From: Azospirillum brasilense
Lineage (GTDB): Bacteria; Pseudomonadota; Alphaproteobacteria; Azospirillales; Azospirillaceae
Length of the DNA: 64,000 nucleotides
Reading direction: 5' to 3'
Assembly (NCBI RefSeq): GCF_022023855.1
Contig: NZ_CP059451.1
Location: 186,001-250,000, forward strand
The notes beneath the pieces are model-generated. The model worked only from the letters and a program-made list of their open reading frames with translations. It was not told the origin of the DNA and made no database searches. The translations under genes and the position numbers were made by a program. Position 1 is the stretch's first letter, and the number at the start of each line of letters is the position of its first letter. This document shows, one piece after another, positions 1-8,326 of this stretch.

Positions 1-1526
1 TCGACGACGGCCCCTTCCCGAGGGTCGAGAACGGCGATGCCGCCTCCCAGCGCCAGCGTCATGCGCTGTGCGATGGCCAGGCCGAGACCGGATCCGTTGC
101 GCCCCGTCGTCCGGGGCCGCAGCCCGACGGGGGCTTGCGCCAGCATGTCGCGGATCTCCTCGGGCATGCCCGGCCCATGGTCGGCGACCCGAAAGACCAG
201 CATGCCGTCCTCCACCCGCAGGCCGACCAGCACCCCACGGCCGTCGTCATGGCGCAGGGCGTTCTGGATCAGGTTGCCCAGAATCTGCTGGATCATCGAC
301 CAATCCAGCCGGACATGCTCCGGCAGGCCCGGCGCCATCTCCAGGCGCAGGGGCACGCCCAGCTGACGGGCGGGAATGTCCTTGATCCGCACCAGATCGC
401 CCAGAGCCTCGCGCAGGCACACCGCGACCGGACGCGGTTGCGGCGCCTGATGCTCGAAACGTGAGAAGCTGAGCACATTCTCCAGGGTCGTGTTCAGCGA
501 CCGGGCCGCGATGTCCAGAAGCTCGACCAGTTCCTCCTGCTTTTCCGGGCTGGCCCCCTTCATCAGGCTTGCGGCCCCCAGGACGCTGTGGAGCGGCGCG
601 CGGATTTCATGGGACATCGCCGCCAGGAAAAGCGACATGGTGCGTTCCGCCTCGCGCGCCCTGCGGATCGCCTGACGATGCTCGGTCACGTCGTGCAGCA
701 GCATGATCTGCCAGGGCCGCAGCTTGTGGACCGTATCCTCGACCGACCGCAGGCGGATGTCGAAGCAGCGACTGCCCTGGCGTGTCTGCATCCAGATCGA
801 ATTCCACTCCGTGCCCGGAGTGGCGACGATCTGGTCCACCACCGCCTGGAGTTCGCTGCGGTGCGGTTGCAGGGCCAGACGGTAGGTCAACGCACCGGCC
901 TCCGGCATGTCGAGGAAGAATTGCAGGGCCGCCCGGTTGGCGGTCAGCAGCCGGCCGTCCTCGTCCAGGATGAACACCGGATTGCGCAGGCTTTCCAGGG
1001 CCGCGAAATACTGGTCGCGCTCGCGCGTCAGCCGCCGCAGGCTGTCGCTCAATGCCTCCTCCTGCGGCGCGGCCACCGCCCAGGGAACCAGCATCGCCAG
1101 CTCGACCTCGTCGAAGAAATCGTCGAGCCTCGCCCGGAAGGCGTCGCCGCTGCCGAACTCCCGCGCACCGTCCGGCAGGCCGCCCAGCCGGTTGCGGTAG
1201 GCGCACCGGTACAGCTTGAGCATGCCGTTGTTCAGTTCCAGCGGGATCCCGGCGTCATGGTGCGCCTGCGCGATGTGGCGGAGCCGGTCGAAACGCGGGT
1301 CGGTGCGATAATTGTTGTGGCCGCTGTGCCCATCCCGGCGCAACGGGTCGGACAGATAGGCGGCAAGGCCCTCGTTGAGCGCAACGGTGGCTTCGGTCCA
1401 GGCCGCCCGCATGGAGCTGGTCTGGTCGGCATAGCCCTTCTGCTTGGCCAGCCGGATACCCTCGTCGACCAGCGCCCCGCATTCGGCCCGAAGGGCGTCG
1501 GTCAACCATTCGGCCCGCCGCTTCAT
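1..1526 (-). CDS. PAS-domain sensor histidine kinase (C-terminus cut by window edge)
   Basis: About 508 codons are visible and the frame runs off the left edge. The first ~200 residues are a helical region I do not recognise. A PAS-like segment follows (residues ~205-320, around NPVFILDEDGRLLTAN). The dimerisation box is MSHEIRAPLHSVLG with the phospho-acceptor His. The ATPase domain shows the N box (NLIQNALRHDDG), G1 (DHGPGMPEE) and G2 (GSGLGLAI). I see no membrane segments, so it is probably a cytoplasmic sensor. The start is the ATG at 1526 because GGAGGA lies 9 nt upstream; an in-frame ATG at 1547 is also possible. It is divergent from the S/N-oxide reductase operon, and I infer that it controls that operon. 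No response regulator is in the window. Confidence 0.88.
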   Translation of the reverse strand, partial: MKRRAEWLTDALRAECGALVDEGIRLAKQKGYADQTSSMRAAWTEATVALNEGLAAYLSDPLRRDGHSGHNNYRTDPRFDRLRHIAQAHHDAGIPLELNNGMLKLYRCAYRNRLGGLPDGAREFGSGDAFRARLDDFFDEVELAMLVPWAVAAPQEEALSDSLRRLTRERDQYFAALESLRNPVFILDEDGRLLTANRAALQFFLDMPEAGALTYRLALQPHRSELQAVVDQIVATPGTEWNSIWMQTRQGSRCFDIRLRSVEDTVHKLRPWQIMLLHDVTEHRQAIRRAREAERTMSLFLAAMSHEIRAPLHSVLGAASLMKGASPEKQEELVELLDIAARSLNTTLENVLSFSRFEHQAPQPRPVAVCLREALGDLVRIKDIPARQLGVPLRLEMAPGLPEHVRLDWSMIQQILGNLIQNALRHDDGRGVLVGLRVEDGMLVFRVADHGPGMPEEIRDMLAQAPVGLRPRTTGRNGSGLGLAIAQRMTLALGGGIAVLDPREGAVV

Positions 1527-1630
1527 CCGCACCCATCCTCCAGCCATTGCACCGTCGAGGTTCCGGACCCCGGCCCCCGGACTCCAGACGGCCAGCTTAC
1601 GGCCGGTGCGGCCGGTGTAAAGGGCATCGT

Positions 1631-1651
1631 CGTTTACATCGCGTTTACATC
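1631..1651 (+). promoter_or_regulatory. Tandem 10-bp direct repeat in the divergent kinase/reductase promoter region
   Basis: CGTTTACATC occurs twice with one base between (1631-1640 and 1642-1651), an 11-bp period that puts both copies on the same face of the helix. An inverted TGTAAA lies just upstream (about 1616-1621). The site is ~85 bp before the cytochrome start. Tandem decamers of this kind are how OmpR-type regulators such as TorR bind ahead of tor operons; the assignment here is inference. Confidence 0.45.
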
Positions 1652-1736
1652 TTGCTCACAGGCGTGACGCCTATGGCGCCGCCACCGTCGCTACGCTGCT
1701 TCCATCGGTCGGTACCATTCGAAGGAAGCACACGAC

Positions 1737-3365
1737 ATGGCTCTTCATCGCAAGACCCTTTACCGTCTCACCGGGGGCGCGGCGCTGCTGGGCGTGCTGG
1801 GCTTCGTGGTGCTGACCTCTCCGTGGACATGGTCCGCCACCCACCCGGGCCGGACCCTGCCGGACGAGGGCGGAGCCGACCTCGCCAATGGGCGCAAGGT
1901 CTTCGTCGCCTCCGACTGCTCGACCTGCCACAAGACCCCCGGCCAGGAGGACGACACCGTCCTGGGCGGCGGCTGGGCGCTCGACACGCAGTTCGGCGTG
2001 TTCCACATGCCCAACATCTCGCCCGATCCGGAGACCGGCATCGGCGGCTGGACGCTGGCCCAGTTCGACCGCGCGCTACGGGAAGGCGTCGGGCCGGGCG
2101 GAGCCTGGCCCGACGGCCGGAACCTCTATCCGGCCTTCCCCTACACCTCCTACCAGCGGCTGAGCGGCACCGATGTCCGCGACCTCTACGCCTACCTGCG
2201 CAGCCTGAAGCCGGTCGGCAACAAGGTGCCGGACCACGACCTGAAGTTCCCCTATGCCATGCGGCGCGGCGTCGGCGTCTGGAGGCTGGCCTTCCTCGAC
2301 GGCAAGCGCGGCGAGGAAAGCCCGGTTCCGGCCGGTGTCGACGCGGCCCAGTACCGGCGCGGCGAATATCTGGTGGAGGGGCCGGGCCATTGCGCCGAAT
2401 GCCATTCGTCGCGCGGCCTGATGGGGAACGTCATCGCAAGCCAGCGCTACGGCGGCGGCAAGTCCCCCGACGGCGTCGATTACTTCCCCAACATCTCCCC
2501 CGACGAGACCGGGATCGGCTTCTGGTCGGTCAACGCGATCGCCAACTACCTACACACCGGCGTCAGTCCCATCGGCCGCACGGCGGCGGGCGACATGGCG
2601 GAGGTCGTCAAGAACACCGCGCAGCTTCCGCGCGAGGACCTGCTGGCGATGGCCGTCTACCTGAAGCATCTTCCCGCCGTCCACAAGCCCGCGCCCGGCA
2701 TGCCGGAGCCCAACCGGACCGACAAGCTGGTGATGCTCCGCAACGCCGTCGCCGCCGCGCCGACGCTGCCGACCACGCCGGAGCAGGCCATCGCCCAGGG
2801 CGGCGACGTCTGGGTGGTGGCGACCAAGCCGGTGTGGCTCGAACAGGCGGGTGTCGGCGGATCGGTCCCGGAGCAGGGCAAGCTGCTGGGCGGCGCCCCG
2901 GTGCATGTCGCCGCCCGCAACGCCGACCGGCTGGAGCTGGTGCTGAAGGGCTGGCAGATGGCGGAGGCGCCGTCGGTCGTCTATCAGTCGAAGGGGCATC
3001 GCGTGATGCTCGCCGTGCTCGACCAAGCGGCGGCGGCGGCCGTGAAGCGCGGCAAGCCGGAAACCGACGCCGACACCGGCCAGTCCTGGGTCCCGGTCGA
3101 GGTCACCCTGTGGTCCGACGCCGCCAACCTGAACGCGGACCGTAAAGCGCTGTGGGATTACAGCCAGGCGACCTTCCAGAAGGCGTGCTCCGCCTGCCAT
3201 GTGCTGCCGGACAAGCAGCATTTCACCGCCAACCAGTGGGTCGGAACGCTGAAGGCGATGAAGCGCTTCACATCCTTCAACGACGACCAGTACCGGCTGA
3301 TCCTCACCTACCTGCAGAACCACTCGAAGGATCTGCGCCCGAACGGCAAGGAGGCGGCGAAATGA
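1737..3365 (+). CDS. Three-heme c-type cytochrome with TorC-like C-terminal domain
   Basis: A 542-residue protein with an N-terminal hydrophobic anchor or signal (residues ~8-30) and three CxxCH heme sites: CSTCH and CAECH in the first half, CSACH near residue 485. The first ~310 residues resemble the diheme cytochrome subunits of membrane alcohol and sugar dehydrogenases (FHMPNISPDPETGIGGWT, later YFPNISPDETGIGFWS). The last ~90 residues, with CSACHVLPDKQHFTANQW, resemble the C-terminal heme domain of TorC. No NapC/NirT-type tetraheme domain is present. GAAGGA lies 10 nt before the ATG. It overlaps torD by 4 nt, so it is probably the electron donor of the reductase encoded downstream. Confidence 0.85.
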   Translation: MALHRKTLYRLTGGAALLGVLGFVVLTSPWTWSATHPGRTLPDEGGADLANGRKVFVASDCSTCHKTPGQEDDTVLGGGWALDTQFGVFHMPNISPDPETGIGGWTLAQFDRALREGVGPGGAWPDGRNLYPAFPYTSYQRLSGTDVRDLYAYLRSLKPVGNKVPDHDLKFPYAMRRGVGVWRLAFLDGKRGEESPVPAGVDAAQYRRGEYLVEGPGHCAECHSSRGLMGNVIASQRYGGGKSPDGVDYFPNISPDETGIGFWSVNAIANYLHTGVSPIGRTAAGDMAEVVKNTAQLPREDLLAMAVYLKHLPAVHKPAPGMPEPNRTDKLVMLRNAVAAAPTLPTTPEQAIAQGGDVWVVATKPVWLEQAGVGGSVPEQGKLLGGAPVHVAARNADRLELVLKGWQMAEAPSVVYQSKGHRVMLAVLDQAAAAAVKRGKPETDADTGQSWVPVEVTLWSDAANLNADRKALWDYSQATFQKACSACHVLPDKQHFTANQWVGTLKAMKRFTSFNDDQYRLILTYLQNHSKDLRPNGKEAAK

Positions 3366-4009
3366 GTGGAGCCATGACGCACGCCTTTTCCGGGGAGACG
3401 GACCTCGTTGCGGTCACCGACTGGCTGGCGCGGCAGTTCCTGTCGCCCCCCACCATCGAACAGGTCGAGGCGGCGCGCACGATGCCGGGGCAGATCGCCC
3501 TGCGCCGGTTCGGCGAGGAGCTCGGCCAGCCCGCCGCGGCGGACGCCCTCTGCCAGCTGCTTGCCGCCGGTTCGGTGGCGGACGTGACCCTGGCGGTCCA
3601 GCGGCGGCACACCGCCCTGTTCGAAGGGATTTTCCGCCAGCGGTCCGTTCCGCCCTACGCCAGCCTTTGGGACGGCACCGGGCGGCTCTGCGGCCCCGCC
3701 GTCGACCGCATGCAGGCGGCGTTGCGCGATCTCGACATGCGGGTCGGGGCGGACTGTGCCGAACTGCCCGACCATGTGGCGATCCAACTGGCGGCGCTGG
3801 CGGAGGCGATGCGGCAGCGGCGGGCCACGACGGTCGCCGACCTGCTGGACCAGATGCGGGTCTGGACCGGCCGCTTCGCCGGGGCGCTCATCAGGGCCGA
3901 CGACGTCGGCTATTACGGCAATCTCGCGCGCTTCCTGCTCTCGCTGCTCGACCGGATCGCGGATGGTTCCGCGACGGTGGACGGTGGCCGCGCGACCGCA
4001 GCGATCTGA
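3362..4009 (+). CDS. torD: TorD-family molybdoenzyme maturation chaperone
   Basis: A 215-residue, mostly helical protein that starts inside the ATGA overlap with the cytochrome stop. The region PPYASLWDGTGRLCGPAV at residues ~98-115 fits the conserved TorD/DmsD surface where PPYxSxW-type motifs sit, and the C-terminal helices fit the family fold. TorD proteins bind the signal peptide and apoenzyme of TorA-like reductases in the cytoplasm until the molybdenum cofactor is inserted. Its place between the cytochrome and the reductase supports this role. A longer in-frame reading from 3152 overlaps the cytochrome and is rejected. Confidence 0.88.
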   Translation: MSGAMTHAFSGETDLVAVTDWLARQFLSPPTIEQVEAARTMPGQIALRRFGEELGQPAAADALCQLLAAGSVADVTLAVQRRHTALFEGIFRQRSVPPYASLWDGTGRLCGPAVDRMQAALRDLDMRVGADCAELPDHVAIQLAALAEAMRQRRATTVADLLDQMRVWTGRFAGALIRADDVGYYGNLARFLLSLLDRIADGSATVDGGRATAAI

Positions 4010-4020
4010 AAGGTCAGACC

Positions 4021-6492
4021 ATGAACACGACAAAGAACTTGACGATGACCGGCGGTCCGCTGCTTTCCAAACGGGCCTTCCTCAAGGGATCCGCAGCGGC
4101 GGCATTGGGGCTCTCCAGCCTGCCGCTGCTCGCCCGCGGCGCGATCGCACAGGCGGCGCCCAGGAAGATCCTGTCCGGCTGCCACTGGGGCGTCTTCTAC
4201 GGCAAGGTCGCGGACGGCCGCGTGACCGAATTCATCCCGTGGGAAGGCGATCCGTCCCCGTCGCCGCAGCTTCCCGGCGTGATGGATTCGATCTACTCGG
4301 AATCGCGGATCCGCTATCCCATGGTGCGCCGCGCCTGGCTGGAGCAGGGGCCCGGCGCCGATCCCGATGGGCGCGGCAGCGGCGATTTCGTTCGCGTGAG
4401 CTGGGACAAGGCCATCGAGCTGGTCGCCCGCGAGATCACGCGCGTCCGCGCCGAACACGGCCAGCAGGCGGTCTTCGCCGGTTCCTATGGCTGGAAGAGC
4501 CCCGGCAAGCTGCACAATTGCCAGACGCTGCTGCGCCGCATGCTGAACCTGACCGGCAGCTACACCAACAGCTCCGGCGACTATTCCACCGGCGCCGCGC
4601 AGGTGATCCTGCCCTATGTGTCCGGCTCGATCGAGGTGTATGAGCAGTGCACCACCTGGAAGAACCTCGCCGAACATTGCGAGCTGATGGTGTTCTGGGG
4701 CTGCAACCCGCTCAACAGCTCGCAGATCTCCTGGCAGGTCGCCGACCATGGCGCCTGGCCCGGCATCGCGATGATGAAGGCGGCCAAGACGAAGGTCCTT
4801 TGCATCGACCCGGTCCGCACCGAGACCTGCAAGGAGCTGAACGGCGAATGGCTGGCGCCGCGTCCGCAGACCGACGTGGCGATGATGCTCGGCATCGCCC
4901 ACACCCTCTACACCGAGAAGCTGCATAACCAGGACTTCCTCGACCGCTACACCAACGGTTTCGACAAGTTCCTGCCCTATCTGCTGGGCAAGACCGACGG
5001 AACGCCGAAGAGCGCCGACTGGGCCGCCGGCATCTGCGGCCTGCCCGCCGAGACGCTGCGCGATCTGGCGCGCCGCTTTGCCGCCAAACGGACCATGCTG
5101 GCGCTCGGCTATTCGACGCAGCGCCAGCATCATGGCGAACAGATCCATTGGATGCTGATCACGCTGGCCGCCATGCTGGGGCAGATCGGCCTGCCGGGGG
5201 GCGGCTACGGCCTCAGCTATCACTATGCCTCAGGCGGAGCGCCGACCCATACCACGCCGATCCTCAAGGCGATCGACGACGCGTCCGGTCAGGCGAGCGA
5301 TGGGGCGGCCTGGCTGGCGCAGAGCGGGGCGGTGTCGATCCCGGTCTCGCGTCTGGTCGAGACCCTGCTGAATCCCGGCAAGACGATGCAGTTCAACGGG
5401 CATGAGATCACGCTTCCGCTGATCAAGCTCGCCTACTGGGCCGGCGGCAATCCGTTCTCCCATCAGCAGGACCGCAACGAGATGCTGCGCGCGTGGCGCC
5501 AGCTCGACACCTTCATCGTTCAGGATGCGCAGTGGACCGCCTCGGCCCGCCATGCCGACATCGTGCTGCCGGCGACGACCTCCTACGAGCGCAACGACAT
5601 CGAGCAGGTCGGGGATTACGCCCTGAGTCACATCGTCCCGATGAAGAAGATCGTCGATCCGGTCTTCGAGGCGCGCAACGATTTCGACATATTCGCCGCC
5701 ATCGCCGACAAGCTGGGCAAGGGCTACGCCTTTACCCAGGGCCTCAGCGAGATGGACTGGATCCGCGGCATCTACGAATCCGCCAAGATCGAATCGCGCG
5801 CCAAGGGCATGGAGATGCCGGTCTTCGACGTCTTCTGGGACAGCAACAAGCCGCTGGAATTTCCGCTCGGCAAGGAGCAGGCCGATTTCGTTCGCCATGC
5901 CGATTTCCGCGCCGATCCCCTGCTGAACGCGCTGGGGACGGCGTCGGGCAAGTTCGAACTGTATTCCGCGGCCATCGAGAAGTACGGCTATGACGACTGC
6001 CCGCCGCACGCCACCTGGATGGAGCCGGTGGAACGGCTGGGGGGCCCGTCGACCCGCTATCCCCTGCATGTGGCCGCCAACCACCCGCAGATGCGCCTCC
6101 ACTCCCAGCTCTGCGGGACCGTCAATCGGCAGAGCTACGCCATCGCCGGCCGGGAGCCTTGCTGGATGCATCCGGAGGACGCGCGGGCGCGCGGGTTGTC
6201 GGACGGCGATGTGGTCCGTGTCTTCAACGACCGTGGCCAGATCCTCGCCGGTTTGAAAGTCACCGACGACATCTGCCGCGGTGTGATCCGCATCAACGAG
6301 GGGGGCTGGTTCGACCCGGCGAACGCGCGGGAAATCGGCAGCCTGTGCCGGTACGGGGACGTCAACAACCTGACGACCGGGCTGTCGACCTCGAAGCTGG
6401 CGCAGGCCAACTGCGGGCACACCGGGGTTGCCGAGGTGGAGCGGTTCAAAGGAAGCCTACCACCCGTTGCGGTCTTCAGCCAACCTGCGTGA
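4021..6492 (+). CDS. torA: Periplasmic DMSO/TMAO reductase, TorA/DorA/BisC-type molybdoenzyme
   Basis: The 823-residue length matches DorA/TorA. It starts at the ATG 11 nt after torD. The N-terminus carries a Tat-like signal, SKRAFLKG followed by an Ala/Leu-rich core ending near ARGAIAQA; the first position of the arginine pair is Lys. There is no N-terminal Fe-S cysteine motif. The molybdenum ligand is expected to be the Ser in YTNSSGDYSTGAAQ, as in DMSO/TMAO reductases. The WGCNPLNSSQ, LPGGGYG and HPQMRLHSQ segments are typical of the bis-MGD fold. It reduces S- or N-oxides as an anaerobic electron acceptor system. DMSO, TMAO and biotin sulfoxide cannot be told apart by sequence alone. Confidence 0.94.
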   Translation: MNTTKNLTMTGGPLLSKRAFLKGSAAAALGLSSLPLLARGAIAQAAPRKILSGCHWGVFYGKVADGRVTEFIPWEGDPSPSPQLPGVMDSIYSESRIRYPMVRRAWLEQGPGADPDGRGSGDFVRVSWDKAIELVAREITRVRAEHGQQAVFAGSYGWKSPGKLHNCQTLLRRMLNLTGSYTNSSGDYSTGAAQVILPYVSGSIEVYEQCTTWKNLAEHCELMVFWGCNPLNSSQISWQVADHGAWPGIAMMKAAKTKVLCIDPVRTETCKELNGEWLAPRPQTDVAMMLGIAHTLYTEKLHNQDFLDRYTNGFDKFLPYLLGKTDGTPKSADWAAGICGLPAETLRDLARRFAAKRTMLALGYSTQRQHHGEQIHWMLITLAAMLGQIGLPGGGYGLSYHYASGGAPTHTTPILKAIDDASGQASDGAAWLAQSGAVSIPVSRLVETLLNPGKTMQFNGHEITLPLIKLAYWAGGNPFSHQQDRNEMLRAWRQLDTFIVQDAQWTASARHADIVLPATTSYERNDIEQVGDYALSHIVPMKKIVDPVFEARNDFDIFAAIADKLGKGYAFTQGLSEMDWIRGIYESAKIESRAKGMEMPVFDVFWDSNKPLEFPLGKEQADFVRHADFRADPLLNALGTASGKFELYSAAIEKYGYDDCPPHATWMEPVERLGGPSTRYPLHVAANHPQMRLHSQLCGTVNRQSYAIAGREPCWMHPEDARARGLSDGDVVRVFNDRGQILAGLKVTDDICRGVIRINEGGWFDPANAREIGSLCRYGDVNNLTTGLSTSKLAQANCGHTGVAEVERFKGSLPPVAVFSQPA

Positions 6493-6504
6493 GAACCGGG
6501 GCAA

Positions 6505-6543
6505 GAGCCGATGTGATGGACGGCCTTACCGTCACATCGGCTC
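6505..6543 (+). terminator. Strong stem-loop after the reductase operon
   Basis: GAGCCGATGTGA (6505-6516) is perfectly complementary to TCACATCGGCTC (6532-6543), and the stem can extend by one wobble and two G-C pairs. It starts 12 nt after the torA stop. No T-run follows, so it may be a processing or protection hairpin rather than a classical terminator. Confidence 0.7.
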
Positions 6544-6608
6544 AATCGCGCTGTCCCCGCGCGATCGAACGGCGGCGCCGTGCGCCACGTAAAATTGGCG
6601 CTTTAATT

Positions 6609-6629
6609 TTATAGACGGTCGGTCTATAA
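6609..6629. promoter_or_regulatory. Palindromic operator of the AcuR-type repressor
   Basis: Eight-base arms TTATAGAC (6609-6616) and GTCTATAA (6622-6629) flank a 5-base centre. The palindrome ends 8 nt before the acuR start, so bound repressor would cover the promoter or start of its own operon. TAGAC...GTCTA half-sites are common for the TetR proteins of this branch. Binding by the adjacent repressor is inference from position. Confidence 0.75.
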
Positions 6630-6637
6630 TTGTGGAC

Positions 6638-7285
6638 ATGAACACGACCGACCCATCTTTGAAGCCTCGCCGACGGGGGCGCCCTCCGAAGCAGGATGGC
6701 GCCTATCTCGACACCAGGGAGAGGTTGGTCAGGACCGGCGTCGCCATACTCACGGAAAAAGGATTTTCCGCCGTCGGCATCGAGGAAATCCTGGCGTCGG
6801 CGGGCGTGCCGAAGGGATCTTTCTATTATTACTTCGGCAGCAAGGAAGAGTTCGGCGGTACGCTGATCGCTGCCTATGCGGAATACTTCGCGCGGAAGCT
6901 GGACCGCTGGTTCCTGGACGAGTCCCGTCCTGCGCTGCAGCGTCTGCGCGACTTCGTCGAGGATGCCAAGGCGGGCATGGCGCGGTTCGACTTCCGCCGT
7001 GGATGCCTGGTTGGCAATCTCGGCCAGGAAATGGGCACGCTTCCCGAGCCGTTCCGTGAAAAGCTGAATCTCGTCTTTCTGGATTGGCAGGCCCGCACAT
7101 CCCACTGTCTGCGGGCAGCGCAAGCGGCCGGACAAATTGGGATCGATCTGGATTGCGATCACTTGGCCGAGTTCTTCTGGATCGGCTGGGAGGGTGCCGT
7201 GCTGCGGGCAAAGCTGGAACGAAGCCCCGCCCCTCTCGACGCCTTTTCCCGCGGCTTCTTCGCGGCCTTGCATCTTCAGGCATAG
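6638..7285 (+). CDS. acuR: AcuR-type TetR-family repressor
   Basis: A 215-residue TetR protein. After a basic lead (KPRRRGRPPK) comes the helix-turn-helix with GIEEILASAGVPKGSFYYYF, typical of TetR. The C-terminal domain contains DFRRGCLVGNLGQE, a segment shared by AcuR-like and NemR-like regulators. ATG 6638 is preferred; a GTG six bases upstream is in frame. No good ribosome site is visible and translation may be leaderless. It is followed after 48 nt by acuI, the AcuR partner in other alphaproteobacteria, where acrylate relieves repression. Confidence 0.87.
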   Translation: MNTTDPSLKPRRRGRPPKQDGAYLDTRERLVRTGVAILTEKGFSAVGIEEILASAGVPKGSFYYYFGSKEEFGGTLIAAYAEYFARKLDRWFLDESRPALQRLRDFVEDAKAGMARFDFRRGCLVGNLGQEMGTLPEPFREKLNLVFLDWQARTSHCLRAAQAAGQIGIDLDCDHLAEFFWIGWEGAVLRAKLERSPAPLDAFSRGFFAALHLQA

Positions 7286-7333
7286 ACCGGGCGTCTTTGG
7301 ACGTCACCCGCACCCAACCCGTAGGAGGGTTCA

Positions 7334-8326
7334 ATGTTTCAAGCCATCTTGATCGAGAAGGACGGCGCGGACGTCCGCGCCGGCCTGTCCACCGTCGATG
7401 ACGACCGCCTGCCGGCGGGCGACGTGACCGTCCGCGTCGCCCACTCGACGCTGAACTACAAGGATGCTCTGGCGATCACCGGGAAGGCGCCGGTGGTCCG
7501 CAGCTATCCCATGGTTCCGGGTATCGACTTCGCAGGTGTCGTGGAGCATTCGGCACACCCCGCCTACAAGGCCGGCGACAAGGTCGTCCTCAACGGCTGG
7601 GGTGTCGGCGAGCAGCACTGGGGCGGCCTTGCGGAAAAAGCACGCGTCAACGGCGACTGGCTGGTCCCGCTGCAAAGCCCGTTCACGCTCCGTCAGGCGA
7701 TGGCAATCGGGACGGCAGGCTACACGGCCATGCTCTGCGTCATGGCGCTCGAACGGCATGACGTCACGCCGAACAAGGGGGAGGTTCTGGTCACCGGCGC
7801 CGCCGGCGGGGTCGGCAGCGTCGCCGTCGCCCTGCTGTCGAAGCTCGGCTACGAGGTGGTGGCCGTCACCGGCCGCCCGGAGGAGGCCGGTTACCTCAAG
7901 GCGCTAGGCGCCAAGGAGGTGCTTGACCGCAAGCAGTTCCAGGACCCCGGCAAGCCGTTAGCCAAGGAACGTTGGGCCGGTGCCGTGGATGTCATTGGCG
8001 GCCAGATCCTCGCGAATGTCTGCGCGGCCATGAAATATCGCGGCACGGTGGCTGCCTGCGGTCTTGCAGGTGGCATGTCGCTGCCCACGACCGTGGCACC
8101 CTTCATCCTGCGCGGCGTGACCTTGGCCGGGGTCGACAGCGTCATGTGCCCCAGGGAATTGCGGATCGAGGCCTGGCGCCGCCTGGCCGATGACCTTGAT
8201 CCGGCTAAGCTGGATGGCCTGACGAGGGAGATCGCCTTGTCCGATGTGATTCCCACCGCCGCCAGCCTGCTCGACGGGCAGGTCCGTGGCCGCGTCACCG
8301 TCGCGATTTCTCCCACACCCGAATAA
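7334..8326 (+). CDS. acuI: AcuI-type acryloyl-CoA reductase (MDR family)
   Basis: A 330-residue medium-chain reductase of the YhdH/AcuI branch. The N-terminal half has STLNYKDALAITGK and VPGIDFAGVVE. The NADPH fold shows VTGAAGGVGSVAVALL at about residues 154-169, and the C-terminal half has GLAGGMSLPTTVAPFILRGV, typical of AcuI. There are no catalytic zinc ligands. AcuI reduces acryloyl-CoA to propionyl-CoA and so removes the toxic product of DMSP cleavage. GGAGG sits 7 nt before the ATG. It is co-transcribed with acuR and lies next to an S-oxide reductase, which suggests an organosulfur context. No DMSP lyase gene is in the window. Confidence 0.9.
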   Translation: MFQAILIEKDGADVRAGLSTVDDDRLPAGDVTVRVAHSTLNYKDALAITGKAPVVRSYPMVPGIDFAGVVEHSAHPAYKAGDKVVLNGWGVGEQHWGGLAEKARVNGDWLVPLQSPFTLRQAMAIGTAGYTAMLCVMALERHDVTPNKGEVLVTGAAGGVGSVAVALLSKLGYEVVAVTGRPEEAGYLKALGAKEVLDRKQFQDPGKPLAKERWAGAVDVIGGQILANVCAAMKYRGTVAACGLAGGMSLPTTVAPFILRGVTLAGVDSVMCPRELRIEAWRRLADDLDPAKLDGLTREIALSDVIPTAASLLDGQVRGRVTVAISPTPE

